Source of the DNA: Nitrospira sp.
Lineage (GTDB): Bacteria; Nitrospirota; Nitrospiria; Nitrospirales; Nitrospiraceae
DNA length: 64,000 bases
Direction: 5' to 3'
NCBI GenBank assembly: GCA_024998625.1
Contig: JACOEL010000005.1
Location: forward strand, 62,001 to 126,000
In this document: positions 17,270 through 25,473 of the stretch, one piece after another
Layout: the number at the start of each line of letters is the position of its first letter
How positions within the stretch are numbered: position 1 is the first letter of the stretch
Notes under the pieces: generated by a model
Seen by the model: only the letters and a program-made list of their open reading frames with translations
Told to the model about the DNA's origin: nothing
The model's database searches: none
Made by a program: the position numbers and the translations under genes

Positions 17270-19243
17270 ATGGCCTCTACCCATCGTAGCCGTTCCAAGG
17301 CGTCCAGGTCGGTCCGGTCTGAGATCGCCGCCGCCGAGGTCCTGGCCTGGCTGAGCGACTGTATTCACGGAGGCCTCTGTTTCGTCTGCCAAGGCCTTCT
17401 CATCTTCGAAAATTCTCAATTCGCGGAATTGGTGGAGAGTGCGTCTCCCCGGGTGGGGGAGGGAGAGCATGCTCTTCGGAAACGCCTGTTGGATGACGCC
17501 ATTGCCTGGAACGCACGTGCGCTCGGAGCCCGGAAGGCGGTGGAGTATACAGTGGAGGCTCAGGACGGGCGCCCGCTCTATTATGCCTGCCGGTTTAATG
17601 TGGTGCCCTACCGTGGTGAACGCGGTGTGCTGATGGTGCTGGAAGATGTGACCGAGCGGGTGCTGCTCGCACAGGACGCGTCGCACGTTGCGCGCTTTCA
17701 ATCGGCCTTGGCGCGTATTGGTACCCTGGCGGTCAGCGGCCTGTCGGCCCAGGAGTTGATGAATGAAGCGGTGCGGGAGACGGCGGCCGCGCTGGAGGTT
17801 GAGCTCTGCAAGATTTTGGTGCCGCGCGAGCGAGACGGCCATCTCTACATCATGGCGGGGAGCGGTTTGCGAAGCGATCTCATTGGCAAACTCACGATCG
17901 AAGGCGGCACCCATTCTCAGGCCGGATACGCGATCCGGGAACGGGTTCCAGTTGTGGTTGACGACCTTCGCGGAGAAACCAGATTTTCTCCCTCGAAACT
18001 GCTCACGGAACATGGCGCGGTCGCGGGCATGTGCGTGCCCATGTTGGTCGAGGACCGGGTTCTTGGGGTCATGACCGCCCATTCCAAGCGGGTTCGTAAG
18101 TTCAACCAGAAGGAGCAGGAGTTTCTCTGCACGATGGCCAATACGATCGGAACGGTTCTGGAGCGACGGCGGCATGAAGAAACGCAGAGGGACTTTTATC
18201 ATCGCCTGTTTCTGTCCGCGCAGGACGGTGTGATGATGACGGACACCGCCGGTCGGATCATGGAGTGGAACCCGGCCCTTGAGCGGATGACCGGGTGGAC
18301 CCGCGAAGAGGCTCTGGGGCAGCGTCCCGCCATTCTCAAGTCCGGAAAACATCCGCCCGAGTTTTATGAGCGTCTGTGGGCCTCTATTCGCGGCGGTCAC
18401 CCGTTTGTCGAACGATTCGTCAATCGACGGAAAGATGGTTCGGAGTTTCTGGTGTGGGAGAGTGTGAGTCCGGTGAAGGCATTGGACGGGACGACGCAGT
18501 ACTTTATGGCGATTCTTACGGATCTCAGCGAAAGGGAGCAGATGCTGGAGGCGTTGCGCCACACGGAGCAGGTCAAATTGGTCGGCCAACTTGCCGGCGG
18601 GATCTTGCACGAGATTCGCAATCCGCTTATCGGACTGGGCAGCCTGGCCACGCATCTCGCCGATCAGGCATCGCTGCCGCAAGAGGCGCGTGATCGTTGT
18701 CGGTTGATTGCACGGGAGGCCGCGCGGATCGACGAGCTTCTGGAATCTCATTTGGGGCAATTGCGGCCTCGTCCCTTCGACATCGCCGCGTGCGACCTTC
18801 TCATGGTGCTTGATGATACGTTCTCGTTACTCCGACCAAACCTCGTGAAGAGTCACGTGCTGGTGAAGTCGTCGGTTGCGCCGGACCTGCCCGCTATTGA
18901 TGTGTCACGCGCCCATATCCTCCAGGTCTGTCTCAATATCGCGATGAATGCGATCGATGCGATGCCGAATGGTGGCAACCTGACCGTCACGATCGTGCCG
19001 GATACTCGGCGCATCCCCGGCGTGGTGATACGATTTGCGGATTCGGGAAAAGGGATTTCAGGGGAAGACCTCAAGCGCATTTACGAGCCATTTTTTACGA
19101 ACGGTAAAGCCAAGGGTGTGGGGCTTGGATTGACCATTACCCGAGATATTGTGGAGCGGCATCACGGGCAGCTGGTCATTGAGAGCCCTCCGGGCAGCGG
19201 AGCGGTGGTCGATGTGTGGCTGCCCGTGAAGCACGAGGCATAA
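17270..19243 (+). CDS. Sensor histidine kinase with PAS and GAF domains, partner of the next gene
   Basis: About 657 residues from the ATG at 17270 (a GTG at 17243 in frame is possible; neither has a clear ribosome site). No transmembrane helix is evident, so it senses a cytoplasmic signal. Order: a PAS-like N-terminal region (residues 20-130), GAF (about 145-290, MAGSGLRSDLIGKL...GVMTAHSKRVRKFNQKEQEFL), PAS (about 300-420, AQDGVMMTDTAGRIMEWN), HisKA with the phospho-His in GGILHEIRNPLIGL, and HATPase with N-box NIAMNAIDAMPNGG, DSGKGIS and KGVGLGLTI. The response regulator starts one base after its stop, so the two form a two-component pair. Position after the PII-like gene hints at carbon-state sensing. 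Confidence 0.9.
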   Translation: MASTHRSRSKASRSVRSEIAAAEVLAWLSDCIHGGLCFVCQGLLIFENSQFAELVESASPRVGEGEHALRKRLLDDAIAWNARALGARKAVEYTVEAQDGRPLYYACRFNVVPYRGERGVLMVLEDVTERVLLAQDASHVARFQSALARIGTLAVSGLSAQELMNEAVRETAAALEVELCKILVPRERDGHLYIMAGSGLRSDLIGKLTIEGGTHSQAGYAIRERVPVVVDDLRGETRFSPSKLLTEHGAVAGMCVPMLVEDRVLGVMTAHSKRVRKFNQKEQEFLCTMANTIGTVLERRRHEETQRDFYHRLFLSAQDGVMMTDTAGRIMEWNPALERMTGWTREEALGQRPAILKSGKHPPEFYERLWASIRGGHPFVERFVNRRKDGSEFLVWESVSPVKALDGTTQYFMAILTDLSEREQMLEALRHTEQVKLVGQLAGGILHEIRNPLIGLGSLATHLADQASLPQEARDRCRLIAREAARIDELLESHLGQLRPRPFDIAACDLLMVLDDTFSLLRPNLVKSHVLVKSSVAPDLPAIDVSRAHILQVCLNIAMNAIDAMPNGGNLTVTIVPDTRRIPGVVIRFADSGKGISGEDLKRIYEPFFTNGKAKGVGLGLTITRDIVERHHGQLVIESPPGSGAVVDVWLPVKHEA

Positions 19244-19244
19244 C

Positions 19245-20645
19245 ATGACGTGGCATCTCTTATTGTTGGAAGACGAAGTCTCTGTTCGCGAGGCCTTTGC
19301 GTTACGTCTGCGAGACCAGGGCTATGTGGTGCAGACCGCTGCGACTGGCGAAGAGGCCTTGGTACTCCTGCGGTCGTTCGAACCGGACGTGCTGGTGGTG
19401 GATCTTGTCATGCCGAATCTCTCCGGTCTGGATGTGTTGAGCCGTGTCAAACAGATGTCCCCCGCTCTGCCGATCATTGTGTTAACGGCGAGGGGCACCG
19501 TGAAAGATGCGGTCGAAGCCATGCGGCTTGGGGCATTCGATTTCGTCGCCAAGAGCATCGACATGGACGATTTGCTCCATACACTGCGGCGGGCGACGGA
19601 GTTGTTGACGTTGCAGCGCCAGGTGCAGTTGCACAGCGGGCAGGATGCCGCGCGCTATACGCTGGATCGGGTGATCGCCAAGAGTCCCGTCACGAGGATG
19701 TTTCTAGCTCAGGTGCGGGAACTCATCAAGAACGACCGTGTGACGGTTCTGCTGCAGGGCGAAACAGGAACCGGAAAACAATATATGGCGCGAGTGCTTC
19801 ACTATAACAGCGCCCGCGCCGGGAGACCCTGTATTGAAGTGGACTGTCCGTCGATTCCGCGTGATTTGTTCGAGAGTGAGCTGTTCGGGCATGAAAAGGG
19901 ATCTTTTACCGGGGCGACCGGTCGAAAGTGCGGCTTGATCGAGATGGCTGAAGGCGGGACGGTGCTCTTCGACGAAATCGGCGATCTGCCGTTGGTCTTA
20001 CAGGCCAAGTTGCTGCGCGTCATCGAAGAACGGTCGTTGCGCAGAGTGGGCGGGATGACCACCGTGCCTGTGGACGTGCGATTTATGGCGGCGACCAACC
20101 GCAATTTGAGGGAGGCCGTGGCGAAGGGGGAGTTTCGGGAAGACCTCTATTTTCGTCTGAATGTCGTGACCCTCACGGTGCCTCCGTTGCGCGCGCGGGC
20201 TGAGGACATTATTCCGCTTGCCGAGCATTGTTTGTTGCGTTCAGCCCTCGCGCTCAAGAAACCTGTTCGGGGCCTTAGCGATTCAGCCAAGCATTTACTG
20301 CAAGCGTATCATTTTCCGGGCAATATTCGGGAATTGAGTAACCTCATCGAGCGAGCGGTGATTTTCTGCAACGCCTCCTCGCTGGATGCCGCGCATTTTC
20401 CCGCCGATGTCGCAGTGTCGGCGGCGCCGGTGCCGCATGAGACGTCGGCGTACGTTCCAGTGTCCGCTTCCTACGCCGATCCTCAGATGATCCATCTCTC
20501 ATTCAAGGTCGGCGACCGTTCGTTAAGTGATCTCGAGGATGACATTATCTGTGCCGTGCTGGAACGAGCCGACGGAAATAAAACGCTCGCCGCCAAACAC
20601 CTGAAAATCACCCGGTGGATGCTCGACCGACGCCGTAAAATGTGA
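19245..20645 (+). CDS. NtrC-type sigma-54-dependent response regulator
   Basis: 466 residues: receiver domain (1-120, phospho-Asp in VLVVDLVMPNLSG), AAA+ ATPase (about 145-380) with Walker A GETGTGKQ, Walker B GGTVLFDEIGDL, and the sigma-54 contact loop reading GSFTGA instead of the usual GAFTGA, then a Fis-type helix-turn-helix (GNKTLAAKHLKITRWMLDRRRK). It should activate sigma-54 promoters when phosphorylated by the kinase encoded directly upstream. Strong -24/-12 elements lie in front of cysD and the second dabA immediately downstream, making them the obvious targets. The final recognition helix is truncated close to the stop. Confidence 0.92.
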   Translation: MTWHLLLLEDEVSVREAFALRLRDQGYVVQTAATGEEALVLLRSFEPDVLVVDLVMPNLSGLDVLSRVKQMSPALPIIVLTARGTVKDAVEAMRLGAFDFVAKSIDMDDLLHTLRRATELLTLQRQVQLHSGQDAARYTLDRVIAKSPVTRMFLAQVRELIKNDRVTVLLQGETGTGKQYMARVLHYNSARAGRPCIEVDCPSIPRDLFESELFGHEKGSFTGATGRKCGLIEMAEGGTVLFDEIGDLPLVLQAKLLRVIEERSLRRVGGMTTVPVDVRFMAATNRNLREAVAKGEFREDLYFRLNVVTLTVPPLRARAEDIIPLAEHCLLRSALALKKPVRGLSDSAKHLLQAYHFPGNIRELSNLIERAVIFCNASSLDAAHFPADVAVSAAPVPHETSAYVPVSASYADPQMIHLSFKVGDRSLSDLEDDIICAVLERADGNKTLAAKHLKITRWMLDRRRKM

Positions 20646-21102
20646 GAGCACTCCGGGTGGCATCCATCTCCTCTTCCTTACTGATCTGTAGCTGCCGCCT
20701 GTACCAGGTCAGGGCTTCCTGAAAAGACCAGTTTTCATGTTGAATAGATGTGCGCAGGCACTCTGGCTGCACGCGCAGCGTCTGCGGGCGCACGCGCTGG
20801 GTGATCTCGCAGCCGGTCGCTGCTCCCTTTCATGCACCCACCTCATCGGACTACCCCCTTCCATCCCCCGAGACAGGGCTCCGACTTCGTGTTCCCCGTT
20901 CGAGTCAGATATGGATTCTCATCTTGCTTTCGTCGGCACTCGATTTGCTCATCTTTTGCCTCATACCTTTAAAAGAACGTGGGCTCAACTCGCCATTCAA
21001 GCAAGTTCCAAATGGAAGACACGGACGCACCGAACGCGGTCTTTTGTCGTCTCTCATTCGGGGCGAATGCGGATCGCACGCTCAGGAAGCCAAGGAGGTT
21101 GC
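20646..21102 (+). promoter_or_regulatory. Upstream region of cysD: no gene seen, candidate activator sites
   Basis: 457 bases without a convincing coding frame. The region holds a dyad GTGC-GCAG-GCAC at 20750-20761 and a following GC-rich repeat-like tract (20765-20810, with CAGCG and CGCTG arms). These lie 175-185 bases upstream of the -24/-12 promoter at 20934, a normal distance for enhancer sites of a sigma-54 activator. The assignment as enhancer is inference. Confidence 0.35.
20934..20949 (+). promoter_or_regulatory. Sigma-54 (-24/-12) promoter upstream of cysD
   Basis: CGGCACTCGATTTGCT matches the consensus TGGCAC-N5-TTGCW at nearly every fixed position. GG at 20935-20936 and GC at 20947-20948 are separated by exactly ten bases. 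Transcription would start near 20960, leaving a leader of about 140 bases before the cysD ATG. The NtrC-type activator gene ends 290 bases upstream. Confidence 0.6.
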
Positions 21103-21900
21103 ATGCAGCATCTGCGAGCATTAGAAGACCAGAGTGTGTATATCTTGCGCGAGGCGTACAAACATTTCCGCGACTTGGCGATGCTGTGGTCGATGGGCAA
21201 GGACTCGACGGTTCTTCTCTGGCTGGCGCGTAAGGCATTTTTCGGACACGTGCCGTTTCCATTGGTCCACATTGATACCGGCTACGAAATGCCTGAATTG
21301 ATCGAGTATCGAGATCGGCTGTCCCGGGAGTGGAAGCTCAACGTCGTGGTCGGCCAGAACAAAGAGGCGCTCGTCTCCGGAATGGGGCCGGAGCAAGGAC
21401 GTGTCGTGTGTTGCACCGCGATGAAAGTCGAGGCGCTCAAGCAGACGATCGCGCAGCATGGATGGACTGCCGTGATTCTCGGTATTCGTGCGGATGAGGA
21501 AGGCACGAGGGCGAAGGAACGCTATTTCTCGTTACGAGGCAAAGACGGTGAATGGAATTTTCGCGATCAACCGCCCGAGTTGTGGGATCAATACAAAACC
21601 ACATTTGCCCCTGGATCGCATGTTCGAGTCCATCCCTTGCTCGATTGGACGGAACTGAATATTTGGGAATACCTGGAGCTTGAACGAGTCCAACTACCGA
21701 CGCCATATTTCGACCAAGGAGCCGGCACTCGGTACCGCAGCTTGGGGTGTGTCCCTTGTACGGGGACGATCGCCTCCTGCGCGACGACCATTCCCCAGAT
21801 CATCACGGAGCTGCGCACGACGGCGACCGCCGAACGGGCCGGCCGTGCACAGGATGAAGGTCGGGGGATGGAGACCCTACGCAAGCTTGGCCACATGTGA
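21103..21900 (+). CDS. cysD: CysD-like sulfate adenylyltransferase small subunit, without CysN
   Basis: 265 residues from the ATG at 21103, which has a textbook ribosome site (aaggaggttgc); the frame stays open upstream but carries no similarity. The PP-loop SMGKDST (residues 30-36), [54 protein letters not shown] and the C-terminal [24 protein letters not shown] then [10 protein letters not shown] follow CysD of ATP sulfurylase closely. It lacks the roughly 20-residue insertion before the C-terminal motif seen in E. coli CysD. CysD normally works with the GTPase CysN to make adenylyl sulfate; no cysN is present anywhere in this window. It is followed by the second dabA, and preceded by a sigma-54 promoter. 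Confidence 0.85.
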   Translation: MQHLRALEDQSVYILREAYKHFRDLAMLWSMGKDSTVLLWLARKAFFGHVPFPLVHIDTGYEMPELIEYRDRLSREWKLNVVVGQNKEALVSGMGPEQGRVVCCTAMKVEALKQTIAQHGWTAVILGIRADEEGTRAKERYFSLRGKDGEWNFRDQPPELWDQYKTTFAPGSHVRVHPLLDWTELNIWEYLELERVQLPTPYFDQGAGTRYRSLGCVPCTGTIASCATTIPQIITELRTTATAERAGRAQDEGRGMETLRKLGHM

Positions 21901-22004
21901 CGTCGGCGCCTATGCGCATCCCATCTGAGCCGTTTCGGTGCGGCGCCTCATCAACCGGAGGCGTTGCCCCCTTGCGTGCAACGGCGCACTGCAGGTGTGT
22001 CCTT

Positions 22005-22100
22005 GCACTGGTGCGGAAGCTCTGAGGAAGCCTCGTCATATTGGGGTGACGCAGCGGCCAGTGCTTCCCTCTTATTTTTTAAGGTTCATCGGCACTGGTG
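22005..22100 (+). repeat. Pair of identical dyads GCACTGGTGC upstream of the second dabA
   Basis: The ten-base sequence GCACTGGTGC (arms GCAC and GTGC) occurs at 22005-22014 and again at 22091-22100, 86 bases apart. The distal copy is about 110 bases upstream of the -24 element at 22117, where enhancer sites of sigma-54 activators usually sit. NtrC itself uses GCAC/GTGC arms but with a longer spacer. A regulatory role is inferred from placement. Confidence 0.4.
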
Positions 22101-22115
22101 CAGTCAAATGGAATG

Positions 22116-22131
22116 GTGGCCCCGGTTTTGC
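22116..22131 (+). promoter_or_regulatory. Sigma-54 (-24/-12) promoter upstream of the second dabA
   Basis: TGGCCCCGGTTTTGCT fits TGGCAC-N5-TTGCW well. GG at 22117-22118 and GC at 22129-22130 are ten bases apart. The start site would fall near 22142, only about 23 bases ahead of the ATG at 22165, giving a short leader. Together with the element before cysD this means dabA2 can be transcribed on its own as well as from the cysD promoter. Confidence 0.6.
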
Positions 22132-22164
22132 TTGGTGCAGCTCAGGCAATGTGAGGTGAACCGT

Positions 22165-25100
22165 ATGCACACAGCAGATCGCATGCACTCGCACTACACC
22201 GACGCGCAGCGGATGGCCTTGCGTTCATATGTTAGTCTGGCCGGCGAGGTTATCCCCAGGGTCTGGCCGATGCAGACGATCATCGCGCGAAATCCTTTGC
22301 AGGGGTTGGAAGACCAGAAATTCGAGGATGCGGTTGAGCGGGGAGAGCAGTTGTTCGGAGGGCGAAGCACCCTCCCAATCCCCACCTTTCGTGAAGCCTT
22401 TCGAACGGGCCGTATCAAGGCCACGCATCTCGAGGCAGTCTTGAAGCCGATCGCCAGGGAGACGCATGTGGCCTTTGGTGATCGAGTGCTCTCTCATCTC
22501 GACGTGCTGCGCCTCTCGATGACTGAAGGGATTCAACGCCTTGGTCGGGAGAATTCCTCTCCGCCTTGGAGCCAGGAACAGTCGGCCCTATTCGATAAGA
22601 TCGCGGCATGTACGAGGAGAATCGGCGAGGGGGACACGACTCTGTCCGACCAAGGACTTGCGTGCGTGCCCGGGGAAGCCGGGCGCCTGGAAACCCTGGC
22701 CGCCTGGTGCGATCGCACGCTTGGGACTGAGATGACGAGCGAGATCAATCGTCACATGATCAAATGGTGCGCGGCGTTCTGCGACGAGGGGGAAGCCGTA
22801 TGGCCGATGCCCAAACGGGAAGAGACGTTCTTCAGGGCATGGAAAGCGGCGGCCCAGTATGACGTAAGCCTTAGATGCTCAGGTATTGAACGGGCGGCTT
22901 CTAAAATCCGAGCGTTGGCTGACCGTCCGGAGGATGCTCTGTTGCAATCGTTGGACAGGCTTCAAGTTCCCAATCAGTCCTGGCAGGAATATCTGTCGCT
23001 GCACCTGGCCGCCTTGCCGGGTTGGGCAGGATTCATCAAATGGCGTGAGGAACAGACCTCGCGGCCTTGGCAGATAGCCTATCGAATCGATCTGGTCAAG
23101 TATTTAGCCGTTCGTTTGTTCTATGAACAGGAACTCGTCGAGAGCGCCTGCCGGAAGGCCCTGGGATGCGCCGGAACAATCGGGGCGATCGAAGAGTATG
23201 CCAGGCAATTCCCCCATTCGGTGTGGCTCAAGCGAGCCTCCGTTTCCGGGTGCCTGTCCGAGAAAACCTTGTCGGAAGCCGCGCGCCTTCAGGGTCGGTG
23301 GACGCGGTGCGATGCGACTGAGTGGGAGCGTCATTGCGCGCGCTGGTTTCAGGACGAGCGAGACAGGCAACATCAGGTCGCGGTTGCCCAGCACGTTCAG
23401 GCCTGCATGAAGATCGCGGAGGCTCTAGAGATTCCTGCGAACGCCCTGATCTCAACCCCGTCCAGCGACCTGTCAGTTCTGGTGAACTGGCTCGACCGGT
23501 TTACGGTACGACAGCAGGAACTTAAATGGCTGGAGGCCTTCGAATTGGCACACCAACATGAGGTATTGCGGCAGCTTGCCCCCTCCGGTGAGGAGAACGG
23601 TTCTGCCTCTGTGCGACAGGGGAACTCCGCTCGTCCGCTGGCGCAGTTTGCGTTCTGCATCGATGTGCGATCCGAGGTGTTCAGGCGGCATCTTGAGCAG
23701 TGCGGCCCGTATGAAACGTTCGGATTCGCCGGTTTCTTCGGGTTGCCGTTTTCATATCAATCGTTGGACGAGCAGGGCGAAACGACCCTCTGTCCGGTGC
23801 TCTTGAAGTCGAAACACCTGATCCGGGAGGTCCCGAGGACATACCAAAAAGAGCGGGCGCAGCGTCGCCGGAAAACGACGCACCTTGTCCACGCCGGTCA
23901 TGAACTGCTGCACGACCTCAAGCATAATGTGATTACGCCGTATGTCATGGTCGAAGCGATCGGATGGTTCTTCCTGGTTCCCTTCATCGGAAAGACGCTA
24001 TGCCCACGTTGGTACCATCGTCTTAGCGCGTTCTTGAAGTCGGTGCTCATGCCGGCCGTGTCCACCACGTTGACCGTGGATAAATTCTCCACCACCGATG
24101 CCGAGAACATGCTTGCCGCAGAACAACGTCTGCAGATCGCAGCCTGGCTGCGAACGCGCATGCAGGCCTTAGGAAGTCGAATGACCGCAGAGGTCCTGGA
24201 AGATATCCGTCGGCAAGCGCTGGAACCCGATCAACACAATGGAACGGGTTCCGGGGCACTCGGGCGTCTATTGTCCCTTCCACGGGCGGAGGAAACGATC
24301 GCAATCGACGCACTCCGCCGAGATTGCCGTCTCACGTACCGAGGGCTTCGGTCGCGACTGGACCGCATTACGAGGACAGGCTTTACGGTCAACGAACAGG
24401 CCTACTACGTCGAAACGGCTTTACGACTCATGGGTCTAACCGGGCCGTTCGCCAGATTGATCGTTCTTTGCGGGCACGGCAGCACATCGGACAATAATCC
24501 CTATGAGTCGTCATTGGATTGCGGAGCATGTGGAGGGGGGCAGGGACTTCCCAATGCGCGGGTGTTTGCGATGATTGCGAATCGTCCGCAGGTTCGAGAT
24601 CTGCTTGCCGGTCGGGGACTGACCATTCCTTCGGATACTCATTTCGTGGCGGCGCTCCATGACACGACTACGGATCAGGTCAGGATCGCCGATCTTGAAG
24701 ACATTCCGTCCACTCATCGGAAGGAATTCGCCCAAATTCAGGCGGACGTCCATGCGGCTGGGGTTGCGGCTGCCGCGGAGCGGTGGGCAGCCTTGTCCGC
24801 ATCCTCTTTTCCTTCCGACCAGCGGGAATGCTTGCGTGAAATAGAGCGGCGCAGCGTGGATTGGGCGCAAGTGCGTCCCGAGTGGGGCCTGGCCAGAAAC
24901 AGCGTATTTATAGTCGGGCGCCGCCGGATGACCGAGGCGGCCGATCTTTGCGGTCGCTCGTTCCTCCACTCCTACGATCATGCCGCTGATAAAGACGGAA
25001 GGCTTCTGGAGGTCATCATGACGGCGCCGTTGATCGTCGCGCAATGGATCAACATGGAATATTACTTCTCCACGGTGGCTCCTGAAGTTTATGGAAGCGG

Positions 25101-25440
25101 AAGCAAAATTTATCACAATGTTACGGGTCGGATTGGGGTGATGACAGGCGGTCATAGCGATCTTCGGATGGGTCTTCCGGCGCAAACCGTTCTGAAGGAC
25201 GGGGCTGCCTATCACGAGCCGATGCGGTTGACGGCAATCATCGAGGCTCCATGCGACCGGATTACGGCTATCATCAACCGACAACCATTACTTGAGAAGC
25301 TCTTTCATAACCAGTGGCTGTTACTGATCGCCTATGAGCCATCCGAGCAACGCTATTATCGATATCACGGCATTAACGGTTGGCGCCTGGTCGTCGAGCC
25401 CGGCGATCAGGTCGAGAAAGAGACGATTTCACAGGCCTAG
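22165..25440 (+). CDS. dabA: Second DabA (DUF2309) paralog with no adjacent dabB
   Basis: 1,091 residues from the ATG at 22165 (ribosome site gtgaggtgaacc). It is clearly a paralog of the first DabA along its whole length, with the zinc site intact: Cys498 and Asp500 in FCIDVRSEV, His771 in CGHGS and Cys786 in SLDCGACGG. NNPYES, TLTVDKFSTTDAENMLAAEQR and the C-terminal HEPMRLTAIIEAP are also shared. It lacks the low-complexity C-terminal tail of the first copy. No NuoL-like partner gene is next to it; it sits between cysD and folC. It may pair with DabB at 11694 in trans, or act without one. Confidence 0.92.
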   Translation: MHTADRMHSHYTDAQRMALRSYVSLAGEVIPRVWPMQTIIARNPLQGLEDQKFEDAVERGEQLFGGRSTLPIPTFREAFRTGRIKATHLEAVLKPIARETHVAFGDRVLSHLDVLRLSMTEGIQRLGRENSSPPWSQEQSALFDKIAACTRRIGEGDTTLSDQGLACVPGEAGRLETLAAWCDRTLGTEMTSEINRHMIKWCAAFCDEGEAVWPMPKREETFFRAWKAAAQYDVSLRCSGIERAASKIRALADRPEDALLQSLDRLQVPNQSWQEYLSLHLAALPGWAGFIKWREEQTSRPWQIAYRIDLVKYLAVRLFYEQELVESACRKALGCAGTIGAIEEYARQFPHSVWLKRASVSGCLSEKTLSEAARLQGRWTRCDATEWERHCARWFQDERDRQHQVAVAQHVQACMKIAEALEIPANALISTPSSDLSVLVNWLDRFTVRQQELKWLEAFELAHQHEVLRQLAPSGEENGSASVRQGNSARPLAQFAFCIDVRSEVFRRHLEQCGPYETFGFAGFFGLPFSYQSLDEQGETTLCPVLLKSKHLIREVPRTYQKERAQRRRKTTHLVHAGHELLHDLKHNVITPYVMVEAIGWFFLVPFIGKTLCPRWYHRLSAFLKSVLMPAVSTTLTVDKFSTTDAENMLAAEQRLQIAAWLRTRMQALGSRMTAEVLEDIRRQALEPDQHNGTGSGALGRLLSLPRAEETIAIDALRRDCRLTYRGLRSRLDRITRTGFTVNEQAYYVETALRLMGLTGPFARLIVLCGHGSTSDNNPYESSLDCGACGGGQGLPNARVFAMIANRPQVRDLLAGRGLTIPSDTHFVAALHDTTTDQVRIADLEDIPSTHRKEFAQIQADVHAAGVAAAAERWAALSASSFPSDQRECLREIERRSVDWAQVRPEWGLARNSVFIVGRRRMTEAADLCGRSFLHSYDHAADKDGRLLEVIMTAPLIVAQWINMEYYFSTVAPEVYGSGSKIYHNVTGRIGVMTGGHSDLRMGLPAQTVLKDGAAYHEPMRLTAIIEAPCDRITAIINRQPLLEKLFHNQWLLLIAYEPSEQRYYRYHGINGWRLVVEPGDQVEKETISQA

Positions 25441-25454
25441 CCCCCGTACGGGGG
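25441..25454. repeat. Perfect 14-base palindrome between dabA2 and folC
   Basis: CCCCCGTACGGGGG begins immediately after the dabA2 stop codon. It could form a short hairpin only with a tiny loop and has no T-run after it, so it is not a convincing terminator. It may be a processing or protein-binding site between two genes that are otherwise spaced like an operon (33 bases). Confidence 0.35.
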
Positions 25455-25473
25455 TGCGTCTTCCGAGGTCAAT

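Noticed and set aside
17246-18760. Long open frame on the minus strand (504 codons)
   Set aside because: It lies fully opposite the sensor kinase gene, whose domains are certain. Its product is low in hydrophobic order and rich in His/Arg/Pro, typical of antisense frames in GC-rich DNA.
20737-21102. N-terminal extension of CysD
   Set aside because: It has no counterpart in CysD, crosses the sigma-54 element, and the ATG at 21103 has a textbook ribosome site.
21964-22164. N-terminal extension of the second DabA
   Set aside because: The added 67 residues have no similarity to the first DabA, and the region contains a sigma-54 promoter and a ribosome site for the ATG at 22165.
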